From Pseudomonadota bacterium (GTDB taxonomy: Bacteria > Pseudomonadota > Alphaproteobacteria > Acetobacterales > Acetobacteraceae), in NCBI GenBank assembly GCA_021801255.1, contig JAJYYH010000054.1, positions 1 to 47,415 on the forward strand: a stretch of 47,415 nt of DNA. Reading direction: 5' to 3'. Shown one piece after another: positions 26,776-35,028 of this stretch. How positions within the stretch are numbered: the stretch's first letter is position 1; the number at the start of each line of letters is the position of its first letter. The notes beneath the pieces were generated by a model. The model did no database searches and was not told where the DNA came from. It worked only from the letters and a program-made list of their open reading frames with translations. The position numbers and the translations under genes are program-made.

Positions 26776-27204
26776 TAGGTTCCATCCGACGATGGTTCCT
26801 TGCAATGTCGCGAACAGGAACCGCGCCGGAGCGCTGCCGCTTGTCGTGGGAATATCAAAGGCGCTCGCACTGTTCGCAACGATGCCGGTCGGCCCCGTCG
26901 GCGGCGCAGAGCCGTTGGTTGGCACGTTCACCGTGAGCGGCACCACATTGCCAGCGCCGGTGATCAGCGAGGCCGCGTTCGTCCCCTGGTCCGAAGTCCA
27001 GAACGGGCTGCCAGGAAGACTTGCCAGGCCCCAGGGATTGATCAGGGAAGGATCGGTGCTTGCCGCGAGGCCCGACACGCTGGAGACGAGATCGGTCTGC
27101 ACATAGTAGGCATTGGCCATGATGGGCATCACGGTCAGCGCCGCGGCCAGCGCCCCGACAAGAAATTTCCCGGCAAGAAACTGCACTGACGACCGCTCTC
27201 GCAT
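26032..27204 (-). CDS. PEP-CTERM protein of the TIGR03118 type
   Basis: The protein has 390 residues. A signal peptide ends near ANA (about residue 32). The body shows the TIGR03118 pattern (DPSLINPWGLASLPGSPFWTSDQGT, later GIIDAFSPNGEFIRR and GVIDAFNPRTGTFLG), a probable beta-propeller-like fold. The C-terminus is a sorting signal: VPEPAS, a hydrophobic helix (LLGTALFGLWAL) and a basic tail. Such proteins are handled by exosortase and sent to the cell surface. GGAGGAGGGTGAT precedes the ATG at 27204. It converges on, and is overlapped by, the TetR frame. Confidence 0.87.
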   Translation of the reverse strand: MRERSSVQFLAGKFLVGALAAALTVMPIMANAYYVQTDLVSSVSGLAASTDPSLINPWGLASLPGSPFWTSDQGTNAASLITGAGNVVPLTVNVPTNGSAPPTGPTGIVANSASAFDIPTTSGSAPARFLFATLQGTIVGWNLSPPGGLTQAETVLHQAGAVFTGLTQASVNGAPYLYAANFASGKINVYDGSFHSATLAGTFTDPNLPAGYSPYNVQAVGNTIYVLYSKIGSNGLPVVAAGDGIIDAFSPNGEFIRRFATQNSALNVPWGITMAPGHFGQFSNDLLVGQFGSGVIDAFNPRTGTFLGMLAGANGAPLVNDFTWGLEFDLAGPSGVNPDTLYFNAGIDNQQQGLFGDIVVPEPASASLLGTALFGLWALRGGRRGWLRRG

Positions 27205-27291
27205 ATCACCCTCCTCCCGGTTTCTCGCTCTATCTGTCCTCCTCAAGCGAATCGTGTGTATCGCGTATTTTACAAGAGCCCACGAAAAACT

Positions 27292-28287
27292 TTAACCTCG
27301 CCGGGTGCGGCGGAAGGCCGCGAGGCCGGTGATCCCGCTCACCAGCAGCAGCAGCGAGGCGGGCTCGGGCACGGTCATGAGCAGGCCATCGGTATTGTTC
27401 GCGGCATCGACATAGAAGCCGACGATCTGGCCTTGGTCGTTGACGCCGTTGAGGGTGGTCGTGCCGATCCCGTTGGGATCGTTGACCACCGACCAGGTAT
27501 CGCTGGCGATATTGAGGATGAGCCCCTCGAAGGTGGTGGGTGACGTCTGCTCAACGCCGACCGCCTCGCCCTCGTTGTTCAGCCCGAGCAGCATGGTCGC
27601 GGTCGCGCCGGGCGCGTTGTAGGTGGTGAAGACGCCGCCATTATCGAGGAAACCGTGGGTCACGCCGCTGGCGTCCACATAAAACCCGGCGAGCTGCCCG
27701 GCGTTGTTGATCGCCGCGGTGGTCGTACTCACGCCGAGCGGATCGTTGATCGGGGCCGAGAATGTTCCGCTGGCGATGTTATAGGTATAGCCATGGCTGT
27801 TGCCGATGGCGTCATTGTAGAAGCCGACCGCGACATTGTGGTCGTTGACGCCGAGGAGCTGGTTCACCGCCCCGGCTCCCCCCGGGGTGAGCGGATCGTT
27901 GACGTTGGTGAATCTGCCGCCGCTGTCCACGAAGCCGAAATTGCTGGTTCCCGCCGCGCTGTTTGACCAGAAGCCGACCGTGGTGCCGATATTGTTGATC
28001 CCGGTGACCTGGGTCTGCACCGCGCCGGGAAAATTCTCCGCTGCGAAATTGGCCTGCGCATAGGGCGGGGTGACGGTGTAGCCTTGATTGGGATGGCCCA
28101 AGGCGCCGCTGCCGAAATAGCCGGCGATGGTGCCCGAATTATTGATGCCGAGGAGCTGGTTGAAGGTGGGATCGGCGATATTGTCGATGGTCTGGAACGT
28201 GTCGGCCCAAGCCATCGCCGGCGCCAGCACCGCTCCCGCGATGATGGTGACCAGTGCGGCAGCGATGCCGCCTCGTTTGTGCTGCAT
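27292..28287 (-). CDS. PEP-CTERM protein with repeated INNxGxxxG units
   Basis: The protein has 331 residues. A signal peptide ends near AWA (about residue 28). The body is built of about six repeats of 45-50 residues with the core [IV]N[ND]xGxxxGF[YW]xDAxGxxHG, resembling HAF-type extracellular repeats. The C-terminus is a PEP-CTERM signal (VPEPASLLLLVSGITGL, then RRTRRG). GGAGGG precedes the ATG. It lies 87 nt upstream of the other PEP-CTERM gene on the same strand, so the pair may be co-expressed. Its role at the cell surface is unknown. Confidence 0.86.
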   Translation of the reverse strand: MQHKRGGIAAALVTIIAGAVLAPAMAWADTFQTIDNIADPTFNQLLGINNSGTIAGYFGSGALGHPNQGYTVTPPYAQANFAAENFPGAVQTQVTGINNIGTTVGFWSNSAAGTSNFGFVDSGGRFTNVNDPLTPGGAGAVNQLLGVNDHNVAVGFYNDAIGNSHGYTYNIASGTFSAPINDPLGVSTTTAAINNAGQLAGFYVDASGVTHGFLDNGGVFTTYNAPGATATMLLGLNNEGEAVGVEQTSPTTFEGLILNIASDTWSVVNDPNGIGTTTLNGVNDQGQIVGFYVDAANNTDGLLMTVPEPASLLLLVSGITGLAAFRRTRRG

Positions 28288-28355
28288 CACGTGGCCCTCC
28301 GGTTATTATTTCAATGTCTTGTCGGGTGCGAACCCGCCTGCCAGCCTGTTATGTA

Positions 28356-28384
28356 ATTATAACGACCCAGGCCGTTTTTGAAAA
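28356..28384 (-). promoter_or_regulatory. Probable sigma-70 promoter of the PEP-CTERM gene
   Basis: On the minus strand a perfect TATAAT (28356-28361) lies 17 nt after TTTTCA (28379-28384), about 70 nt ahead of the PEP-CTERM ATG, in AT-rich DNA. Confidence 0.5.
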
Positions 28385-28408
28385 GGAATTTTTAATGACA
28401 TACCGGGG

Positions 28409-28597
28409 TCAGCGCCCTGGCGGGGTGGCGATCGGGGCGCAGTTGGAGCGGCCGGAGGCGATGCAATCCTGGATACGCCCGGCATTGCCGAGCACATGCA
28501 CGAGCCAGAGCCCGCCCACGATCAGGGCGGCGATGATCAAGAGGGCCGCGAGCGTGCCGCGCCGGGAAGCGCCATCTTCCTCGTCATCGCCCGCCAT
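28409..28597 (-). CDS. Small single-pass membrane protein
   Basis: The protein has 62 residues. An acidic N-terminus (MAGDDEEDGASRRG) is followed by one transmembrane helix (TLAALLIIAALIVGGLWLVHVLG, about 15-37) and a short tail with two Cys residues (QDCIASGRSNCAP). No family is recognised. The ATG at 28597 is preferred because the 26 codons upstream of it overlap the two-hairpin repeat. It follows the ADP-ribosylglycohydrolase gene on the same strand after an 81-nt gap holding that repeat. Confidence 0.55.
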   Translation of the reverse strand: MAGDDEEDGASRRGTLAALLIIAALIVGGLWLVHVLGNAGRIQDCIASGRSNCAPIATPPGR

Positions 28598-28621
28598 CAC
28601 GCGGGGCGAACGCAACGGGAG

Positions 28622-28664
28622 CCAAGGGCCGGCGGCCCTTGGCGGGTCGAGGGCAGCGCCCTCG
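28622..28664 (+). repeat. Two-hairpin intergenic repeat, copy D
   Basis: Hairpin 1 is CCAAGGGCC-GGC-GGCCCTTGG, the linker is CGGGT, and hairpin 2 is CGAGGGC-AGC-GCCCTCG. Unlike copies A-C it lies between two genes on the same strand (minus) and in the opposite orientation to them. The CCTT tail of the other copies is not conserved here. Confidence 0.8.
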
Positions 28665-28678
28665 TGCTGGTCCATTCA

Positions 28679-29578
28679 TTATTTGATCGCATCAAAAAGC
28701 TGCTCGGCGAGCGCAGTGATGCGCGCGGCGGCGACCAGTTTCTCCCGCCACGCCGGCGGCAGGGCGGAGGCGCCCCAGATCGACCCGGCGATCTGCCCGG
28801 TAACCGCGGCGACGGTGTCGGCGTCCTGGCCGAGATTAGCGGCGAGGACGAGGGCGGCGCGGGCGTCCTCGGAGCGGGCGACGCACCAGAACGCCGCCTC
28901 CAGCGTATCGACGACGTAGCCCGAGGCGCGGATTTGCGTGCGCTTCTTGTCGCGCCAGCGCCCGGCGGCGATCTGCGTCACCTCAGCGAGCCAGCCGGGC
29001 CGCGCCGGCTGGAGCAGCGCCGCCTTGCCGGCGCCGCCGATCGCCGCCACCAGGACGCGGGCGAGCAGTTCGCAGGCATCGAGGCAAGCCGGCGAGGCGT
29101 GGGTGGTACGGCTTTGCGCGCGTGCCGCCTGGGCGGCGCGTTCGGGTGAACCGTGCCAGAAGATGGCGACCGGGGCGAGGCGCATGATGCTGCCGTTGCC
29201 GGCCTGCATCGGGTCTTCCGAGCCGGCGAAGGGCTCGCCGTTCTTGCGGTAGCGCTCGAGCGCGGCGCGCGTCGCGTTGCCGATATCGAAACAGGTTCCG
29301 GTCGAGCTGTTCTCGCCCTTTTTCCACCAGCGCACGAAGCGCTCCATGAGATCGCGCGGGTCGAAATCGCGCTGGGCAAGCAGCGATTCCGCGAGGCAGA
29401 GCGCCATCGCGGTATCGTCGGTCCACTCGCCGGGCTTGAGATGGAAGGGGCCGCCGCCGATCAGGTCGGTGACGGGCGGGCGCTGGTCGCGCTCCTGGAA
29501 CTCCATTGGCACGCCGAGCGCATCGCCTGCCGCAAGCCCAAGCAGGCTACCGATAGCGCGATCGCGGCGCGGATCCAT
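28679..29578 (-). CDS. ADP-ribosylglycohydrolase family protein
   Basis: The protein has 299 residues. The family metal-binding motifs are seen: EWTDDTAMAL (51-60), GNGSIMRLAP (about 128-137) and QDADT (251-255). Relatives such as DraG and ARH enzymes remove ADP-ribose from proteins or nucleic acids. No draT or toxin partner is adjacent. The ATG at 29578 has GGGAGA upstream; a TTG two codons earlier is possible. Directly upstream lies a short fragment similar to its own C-terminal end. Confidence 0.88.
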   Translation of the reverse strand: MDPRRDRAIGSLLGLAAGDALGVPMEFQERDQRPPVTDLIGGGPFHLKPGEWTDDTAMALCLAESLLAQRDFDPRDLMERFVRWWKKGENSSTGTCFDIGNATRAALERYRKNGEPFAGSEDPMQAGNGSIMRLAPVAIFWHGSPERAAQAARAQSRTTHASPACLDACELLARVLVAAIGGAGKAALLQPARPGWLAEVTQIAAGRWRDKKRTQIRASGYVVDTLEAAFWCVARSEDARAALVLAANLGQDADTVAAVTGQIAGSIWGASALPPAWREKLVAAARITALAEQLFDAIK

Positions 29579-29602
29579 GGTCAATCTCCCGAAAGGCAGG
29601 CC

Positions 29603-29755
29603 TCAACACCGCACGGCCGGTGCCTCGCCTAACCGCGCCGCGCGACCCCAGATATGCTCGGCCTGGGCGAGATTTTCCAGCCAGGTTTGCGGTATGGCAG
29701 ACGCGCCCCAGATGACGCCCGAAGCCTGCCGCCCATGGCCGGCGCGGCTGTCAGG
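29603..29755 (-). pseudogene. Remnant of a second ADP-ribosylglycohydrolase gene
   Basis: The frame reads GHGRQASGVIWGASAIPQ, then TWLENLAQAEHIWGRAARLG and a stop. This aligns with the end of the intact neighbour (GQIAGSIWGASALPPAWREKL and on). Only the last ~45 residues remain; upstream of them is the stop region of grxD. It is best explained as the 3' end of a duplicated or related gene whose front was lost. Confidence 0.7.
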
Positions 29756-30089
29756 CGGCGTCCTGGTGGGGGATCCCTTTCTCCTTGAGCAGGGTCGCGA
29801 GTTCGCCAGATTGGAACATTTCAGAAACGATATCGGAGCCGCCGACAAGCTCGCCCTTGATATAGAGCTGCGGGATGGTCGGCCAGTTGGAGAATTGCTT
29901 GATGCCATCGCGCAACTCGGCGTCTTCCAGAACGTTGGCGGTGTGGAAGGGCACGTTCAGGTGCGAGAGGATCTGCACCACCCGGGCGGAGAAGCCGCAT
30001 TGCGGGAACATCGCCGTGCCCTTCATGAACAGCATGACGGGATGCGCGTCGATCTCGGCCTGGATGCGCTCGAAGGTCGGGTTGGTCAT
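29751..30089 (-). CDS. grxD: Monothiol glutaredoxin, Grx4 type
   Basis: The protein has 112 residues. The CGFS active site is at 31-34, K23 lies before it, and the glutathione-binding [19 protein letters not shown] segment follows. CGFS glutaredoxins carry [2Fe-2S] clusters and often pair with BolA. bolA lies 13 nt upstream on the same strand. The ATG at 30089 is chosen because the 40 codons before it read through bolA in another frame. Confidence 0.96.
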   Translation of the reverse strand: MTNPTFERIQAEIDAHPVMLFMKGTAMFPQCGFSARVVQILSHLNVPFHTANVLEDAELRDGIKQFSNWPTIPQLYIKGELVGGSDIVSEMFQSGELATLLKEKGIPHQDAA

Positions 30090-30102
30090 GGGAAAAAGCT
30101 CC

Positions 30103-30336
30103 TTATTCGGGGGGCGCGGTTTGCAGCGCGAGGGCGTGCAGCTCACCGCCCATCCGCCCTCTGAGCGCGGCATAGACGATCTGATGCTGGGCGACGCGCG
30201 AGAGACCACGAAAACGTTCGCTCACCACGCTCGCCGCGTAATGATCGCCGTCGCCGGCGAGATCCTCAATGGTGACGCGCGCATCAGGAAGCGCTGCCTT
30301 GATCAGGGCCTCGATCTCGCTGATCGCCATTGCCAT
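30103..30336 (-). CDS. bolA: BolA family protein
   Basis: The protein has 77 residues. [32 protein letters not shown] and the [23 protein letters not shown] helix with a conserved His are typical of BolA. It probably forms a heterodimer with the adjacent CGFS glutaredoxin and shares its iron-sulfur cluster. GAGG lies 8 nt before the ATG at 30336; an ATG two codons later is possible. It begins 12 nt after purL, giving the usual purL-bolA-grxD unit. Confidence 0.93.
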   Translation of the reverse strand: MAMAISEIEALIKAALPDARVTIEDLAGDGDHYAASVVSERFRGLSRVAQHQIVYAALRGRMGGELHALALQTAPPE

Positions 30337-30348
30337 GCGCCGCACCTC

Positions 30349-32553
30349 TCACGCGTTGGGGCTGGCGGGCTCGTCCATGAGGGCGGGGAAAAACCGCTCA
30401 TGCGCTTGCGCCAAGCTTGCCAGCGATATGGCCGCGCCCCCTGGCAGTGTCAAACCCTCGCCGCCGCTTTTGCCGAGCAGGCAAGCGGGGATGCCGGCGG
30501 CGGCGGCGCGGGCGAGGCAGGCGGCGCTGTCGGGCAGGGCGAGCAGGTAGCGCGCCTGATCCTCGCCGAACCAGAAGGCGTGCGCGGGGATCGCCGTGGA
30601 CGGCGCGGCGAGGGTAAGGCCGGTGCCGCCGGCCAAGGCCATCTCGGCCAGCGCCACCAAAAGCCCGCCATCGGCGAGATCGTGGCAGGCGCCGACCCGA
30701 CCGGCGAGAATTTCGCCGCGGACAAAATCGCCGTTGCGCCGCTCGGCCGCGAGGTCGACCGGCGGCGGCGCGCCCTCCTCGCGGCCGAGAATTTCGCGGA
30801 GCCAGAGGCTCTGGCCGAGCCAGCCTTGCGTCGCCCCGATCAAAACGAGATCGAGCCCCGGCCTGAGCGCGATCCCGACCGCCTGGGCCGCGTGCGCGAG
30901 GACACCCAGGCCCCCGATCGTGGGCGTGGGCAGGATCGCGCGTCCCTCGGTCTCGTTATAGAGGCTGACATTGCCGCTGACGACCGGGAAATCGAGCGCC
31001 CGGCAGGCTTCCGCCATGCCGGTGATGGCGGCGGCGAACTGGCCCATGATTTCCGGTTTTTCCGGATTGCCGAAATTGAGATTATCGGTGAGGGCGAGCG
31101 GGCGCGCCCCGGTCGCGGTCAGGTTGCGCCATGCTTCCGCGACCGCCTGGGCGCCGCCCGTGCGCGGATCGGCGGCGCAATAGCGCGGCGTGCAGTCGGT
31201 GGTGAGCGCCAGCGCCAGATCATGCCCCTCGATCCGCACCACGGCGGCATCCGCCGCGCCGGGCCGTTTCACCGTCTGGCCGCCGACCGTCGCGTCATAT
31301 TGATCCCAGACCCAGGCGCGCGAGCAAAGATCGGGGCAGGCGATGAGACGGAGCAGCGCCGCGCCGACGCCGATCGGATCGGCGAGCGCCGCCGGATCGA
31401 GCACTGGCGGCGGCTTGGTCTCCACAATCGGGCGGCGATAGAGCGGTGCCTGATCGGCCAAGGGGGCGAGCGGGATATCGGCCTCGATCCGCCCCTGATG
31501 GCGCACCACGACGCGCCCCGTGCCGGTGATTTCGCCGATGACCGCGAAATCCAGCTCCCATTTACGGAAAATCGCCTCGGCCGCCGCCGTGCGCTCGGGG
31601 CGCAGCACCAGCAGCATGCGCTCCTGGCTTTCCGAGAGCATCATCTCATAGGCGCTCATGCCGGTTTCGCGTTGCGGCACCTGGTCGAGGTCGAGCGCGA
31701 TGCCGACCCCGCCCTTGCCCGCCATCTCGACCGAGGAGCTGGTGAGCCCGGCCGCGCCCATGTCCTGGATGGCGATGATGGCATCGGTCGCCATCAGTTC
31801 GAGACAGGCCTCGATCAGCAGTTTTTCGGTGAACGGATCACCGACCTGCACGGTCGGGCGTTTTTCCTCGGAATCCTCACCAAACTCGGCGCTCGCCATG
31901 GTGGCGCCGTGGATGCCGTCACGCCCCGTCCGGGCGCCGACATAGACCACCGGATTGCCGATGCCGGCGGCGGCGGAGAGGAAAATACGCCCCTCGGGCG
32001 CGATGCCGACGGTCATCGCGTTGACCAGCGGATTGCCGTTATAGGCGGGATGGAAATTGATCTCGCCGCCGACCGTAGGCACGCCGACGCAATTGCCATA
32101 GCCGCCGATGCCGCGCACCACGCCATCGACGATGCGCCGGGTTGCCGGGTGCGCGGGATCGCCGAAGCGGAGCGCGTTCAGATTGGCGATCGGGCGCGCC
32201 CCCATGGTGAAGACATCGCGCAGAATGCCGCCCACCCCGGTCGCCGCCCCTTGATAGGGCTCGATAAAGCTCGGGTGATTGTGGCTCTCCATCTTGAACA
32301 CCGCCGCCAAACCCTCGCCGATCGCAACCACCCCGGCATTCTCGCCCGGCCCATGGATCACCCAGGGTGCTGCGGTCGGCAATTCGCGGAGCCAAACGCG
32401 CGAGGATTTATAGGAACAATGCTCCGACCACATGACCGAGAAGATGCCAAGCTCGGTCAAGCTCGGCACGCGCCCGAGAATGGCCAGAACCCGGCCATAT
32501 TCCTCGGCGCTGAGCCCGAATTGACGGGCGAGATCGGCGGAGATTTCGGTCAT
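30349..32553 (-). CDS. purL: Phosphoribosylformylglycinamidine synthase subunit PurL
   Basis: The protein has 734 residues, the small PurL that works with PurS and Pur[13 protein letters not shown] near the N-terminus, [32 protein letters not shown] and the second-half [13 protein letters not shown] are all present. It makes formylglycinamidine ribonucleotide in purine synthesis, using ammonia from PurQ. In relatives purL directly follows purQ; here purQ lies 12 kb away. The three-hairpin repeat ends about 33 nt before the ATG, with no clear ribosome site. Confidence 0.97.
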   Translation of the reverse strand: MTEISADLARQFGLSAEEYGRVLAILGRVPSLTELGIFSVMWSEHCSYKSSRVWLRELPTAAPWVIHGPGENAGVVAIGEGLAAVFKMESHNHPSFIEPYQGAATGVGGILRDVFTMGARPIANLNALRFGDPAHPATRRIVDGVVRGIGGYGNCVGVPTVGGEINFHPAYNGNPLVNAMTVGIAPEGRIFLSAAAGIGNPVVYVGARTGRDGIHGATMASAEFGEDSEEKRPTVQVGDPFTEKLLIEACLELMATDAIIAIQDMGAAGLTSSSVEMAGKGGVGIALDLDQVPQRETGMSAYEMMLSESQERMLLVLRPERTAAAEAIFRKWELDFAVIGEITGTGRVVVRHQGRIEADIPLAPLADQAPLYRRPIVETKPPPVLDPAALADPIGVGAALLRLIACPDLCSRAWVWDQYDATVGGQTVKRPGAADAAVVRIEGHDLALALTTDCTPRYCAADPRTGGAQAVAEAWRNLTATGARPLALTDNLNFGNPEKPEIMGQFAAAITGMAEACRALDFPVVSGNVSLYNETEGRAILPTPTIGGLGVLAHAAQAVGIALRPGLDLVLIGATQGWLGQSLWLREILGREEGAPPPVDLAAERRNGDFVRGEILAGRVGACHDLADGGLLVALAEMALAGGTGLTLAAPSTAIPAHAFWFGEDQARYLLALPDSAACLARAAAAGIPACLLGKSGGEGLTLPGGAAISLASLAQAHERFFPALMDEPASPNA

Positions 32554-32587
32554 GGGCAGTGCCGCAAGAACCTAGGGATAGCGGTAA

Positions 32588-32733
32588 AAAGACCCTTCTT
32601 TTTCTGAAGAAAAAGAAGCAAAAAGACTTTTATCCCCTTTCTTGAAGTGGCGGTGCCTTCGGCACCGCCACAACGGACAAGAATTTTTTGGTTCTTTTTT
32701 TTAAAAAAGAACAATTCCTATTTCCTTCCATCA
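32588..32733 (-). repeat. Three-hairpin AT-rich intergenic repeat, copy 2
   Basis: Read on the minus strand it matches copy 1 (7988-8124). The outer hairpins have arms GTTCTTTTTT/AAAAAAGAAC (32691-32712) and CTTCTTTTTCT/AGAAAAAGAAG (32595-32618), with identical flanks such as GATAAAAGTCTTTTTG. The middle hairpin GTGGCGGTGCC/GGCACCGCCAC (32647-32671) differs in sequence but stays paired. It lies between the gst stop and the purL start, both on the minus strand. Confidence 0.85.
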
Positions 32734-32772
32734 AACTCTATCGGGTCTGCCCCGCGCCCCGCTCATGCTGGC

Positions 32773-33372
32773 TTACGCATGCGGGGCGGTTTCGATCAGC
32801 GCCGGTTCGGCCGCGATCCGCTCGTACCAGGCGGCGAGGCGCGGCCGGCCTGGCCGCCACGGCTCGGCGGCGAAGCGGAAATCGAGATAGCCGAGCGCGC
32901 AGGCGGTGGTGATCGTGCCGATATCGAGCGCGCCGCCCGGCGGATCGGCCTCCAGCGCATCGAGCGCGCGCGCGATCACCGCTTGCTGGCGCGCGTGCCA
33001 GGCGGGGGTTGCGCCCTCGCCCGCCTGGGTCGCCGCGGTCCGCCGCCCGACCGCGGCGTCGAGAATGCCGTCGCCCAGCGCTTGCAGCTTGAGCGCCTGC
33101 CAGCGCGCCGCGCTCCCGGGGCGCGGAAACAGGGGCGGGGCCTCGCCGAGGCTGTCGAGATATTCGCAAATCACCGGGCTGTCGAAGAGCGCCAAGCCAT
33201 CTTCGGTGACGAGGCAGGGCACTTTCGAGAGCGGGTTCCGCGCCAGCAGGGCGGGCGGGCAGTCATGCGGGTTGGTCGGCAGTTTTTCGATCCGCCCGGC
33301 AAGGCCGCGCTGCACGGCTGAGGCCATGACCTTGCGCACATAGGGGCTGGTTGGTGAATAGAACAGCTTCAT
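32773..33372 (-). CDS. Glutathione S-transferase family protein
   Basis: The protein has 199 residues. The N-terminal thioredoxin-like domain (MKLFYSPTSPYVRKVMA, NPLSKVPCLVTEDG, LFDSPVICEYLD) contains the glutathione site; Ser9 or nearby may be catalytic. The helical domain follows from about residue 85. It may detoxify electrophiles or serve as a glutathione-dependent reductase; the substrate is not known. It is 28 nt downstream of gloB on the same strand, so both probably share a transcript. Confidence 0.9.
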   Translation of the reverse strand: MKLFYSPTSPYVRKVMASAVQRGLAGRIEKLPTNPHDCPPALLARNPLSKVPCLVTEDGLALFDSPVICEYLDSLGEAPPLFPRPGSAARWQALKLQALGDGILDAAVGRRTAATQAGEGATPAWHARQQAVIARALDALEADPPGGALDIGTITTACALGYLDFRFAAEPWRPGRPRLAAWYERIAAEPALIETAPHA

Positions 33373-33400
33373 GGCGTTTCTCTACCTTGGCGGGGGAAAA

Positions 33401-34126
33401 TCAGGAATTGTCCTTGCGCACACGCAACGCGCCAAGCTCGGCGGCATCGCGGGCGCGGAGGAAGGGATTGCAGAGCAGCTCGCAGCCGAGCCGCGCCGGC
33501 AGGCTCGGCCGTCCCGACGCCCGGAGATCCGCGACCTCGGCGGCGCGCGCCTGCAACGCGGCGTTGTCGGGATCGACGCAGAGGGCAAACCGCGCATTCG
33601 ACAGGGTATATTCATGGCCGCAGCAGATCAGGGTTTCGGCGGGGAGGGCCTTGAGTTTTTCGAGGCTCGCGAACATTTCCTCGGCGCTGCCCTCGAAAAG
33701 CCGCCCGCAGCCGAGGCTGAACAGCGTATCGCCGCAAGCCAGCACGGCGGACTCGGGGAAAAAATAGGCGATATGGCCGCGCGTATGGCCGGGGGTTGCG
33801 ATCACCCGCGCCCGCGCCGCGCCCAAGGCGACCTCATCGCCCTCGGCCACCGCCCGATCGAGGCGCGGCAGGCGATGGGCGTCGGCGCGGGCGCCGACCA
33901 CCCGCGCGCGATAGCGCAGGCGGAGCGCATCGGCGGCGGCAACATGGTCGGCGTGGTGATGGGTGAGCAGGATGAGATCAAGCCGCCCGCCGGCATCCTT
34001 GATCGCCGCCACGATCGGCGCTTCCTCGGCGGGATCGACGATCGCCGTCGCGCCCGTTCCGGCCTCGCGCAGCAGCCAGGCATAATTGTCCTTGAGGATG
34101 GGAACCGGTTGGACGCTGAGTGACAT
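33401..34126 (-). CDS. gloB: Hydroxyacylglutathione hydrolase (glyoxalase II)
   Basis: The protein has 241 residues. THHHADH (about 55-61) is the binuclear metal motif of the metallo-beta-lactamase fold; ATPGHTRGHIAYF, CGDTLF and CGHEYTLSNARFAL supply the other ligands and the glutathione-binding segment. It hydrolyses S-lactoylglutathione in methylglyoxal detoxification. It diverges from a methyltransferase gene across a 49-nt gap holding TATACA- and TATACT-like -10 sequences in opposite directions. Confidence 0.94.
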   Translation of the reverse strand: MSLSVQPVPILKDNYAWLLREAGTGATAIVDPAEEAPIVAAIKDAGGRLDLILLTHHHADHVAAADALRLRYRARVVGARADAHRLPRLDRAVAEGDEVALGAARARVIATPGHTRGHIAYFFPESAVLACGDTLFSLGCGRLFEGSAEEMFASLEKLKALPAETLICCGHEYTLSNARFALCVDPDNAALQARAAEVADLRASGRPSLPARLGCELLCNPFLRARDAAELGALRVRKDNS

Positions 34127-34175
34127 GCGCGAGATGTATACCGGCCCGGCGCCGGTTTCCAGCTATACTCGGGCG

Positions 34176-34928
34176 ATGGCGACCGACGCGCATGCGCTGA
34201 TGGAGTTTTACGCGACCCCGCTCGGCGGAATGGTGGCGCGGCTGCTCCGCGCGCGGCTGGCGGCGCTCTGGCCGGGGGAGGCGACCGGGCTCGCGGTGCT
34301 CGGCCTGGGCTATGCCTCGCCCTATTTGCGGCTCTGGCGCGAGGGGGCGGCGCGCGTGATCGCGGCCCTGCCGGCGCAGATCGGCGCGGCGCGCTGGCCG
34401 GCCGGGGCGCCCGGCCTCTCCTGCACGGTCGAGGAGGACGCGCTGCCCTTCCCCGATCTCTATTTCGATCGCGTGCTGCTGGTGCATGGGCTGGAGGCGG
34501 CGGACAACGCCCGGCGCATGCTGCGCGAGGTCTGGCGCGTGCTCAAGGATGACGGGCGGCTGCTGGTGGTGGCGCCCAACCGGGTCGGGCTATGGGCGCA
34601 GGTCGAGGCCACACCCTTCGGCCAGGGCCAGCCCTATTCGCCGGGCCAGATCGGCCGGCTGCTCGCCGATGCGCTGTTCCAGGTCGTCCGCCGCGACACC
34701 GCGCTCTACCCGCCGCCGCTCCGGCTCCGCTTCGCCCTCCGCGCCGCCCCGGCGATCGAGCGCGCCGGGCACGTCGTCGCCCCGCGCTTCGCTGGATTGA
34801 CGTTGAGCGAGGCGGTCAAGGATGTCTATGCCGCGCTGCCGGCGCGCAAGGCAACGCGGCGGCGCCTCGTGCTCGCCGATGCCGGCCCCATGCCCCGCGC
34901 CCGCGCGCGGCGGACCGGGGAATTTTAA
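34176..34928 (+). CDS. Class I SAM-dependent methyltransferase
   Basis: The protein has 250 residues. LAVLGLGYASPYLRLW is a variant AdoMet motif I, and FPDLYFDRVLLVHGLEAADNARRMLREVWRVLKDDGRLLVVAPNR matches motifs IV to VI. The substrate is unknown. This gene is commonly divergent from gloB in alphaproteobacteria, which suggests a shared role but no defined reaction. The ATG at 34176 has TATACT only 6 nt upstream, so the transcript may have almost no leader. Confidence 0.85.
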   Translation: MATDAHALMEFYATPLGGMVARLLRARLAALWPGEATGLAVLGLGYASPYLRLWREGAARVIAALPAQIGAARWPAGAPGLSCTVEEDALPFPDLYFDRVLLVHGLEAADNARRMLREVWRVLKDDGRLLVVAPNRVGLWAQVEATPFGQGQPYSPGQIGRLLADALFQVVRRDTALYPPPLRLRFALRAAPAIERAGHVVAPRFAGLTLSEAVKDVYAALPARKATRRRLVLADAGPMPRARARRTGEF

Positions 34929-34980
34929 GGCCAGGCGTTTCACCCCCATCTTCCCATTGGAACGCTTCGGGATGCGGGTC

Positions 34981-35025
34981 TGGGGGCGCTGCCCCCAGCG
35001 GGTCCAGGGCAGCGCCCTGGCCTTG
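34981..35025 (+). repeat. Two-hairpin intergenic repeat, copy C
   Basis: Hairpin 1 is TGGGGGC-GCT-GCCCCCA, the linker is GCGGGT, hairpin 2 is CCAGGGC-AGC-GCCCTGG, and the tail is CCTTG. It lies in the 100-nt gap where the methyltransferase gene (+) and serB (-) converge. Confidence 0.85.
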
Positions 35026-35028
35026 ATG

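Noticed and set aside
28679-29578. The ADP-ribosylglycohydrolase as DraG of nitrogenase control
   Set aside because: No draT or nif genes are present in the window; only family membership is supported.
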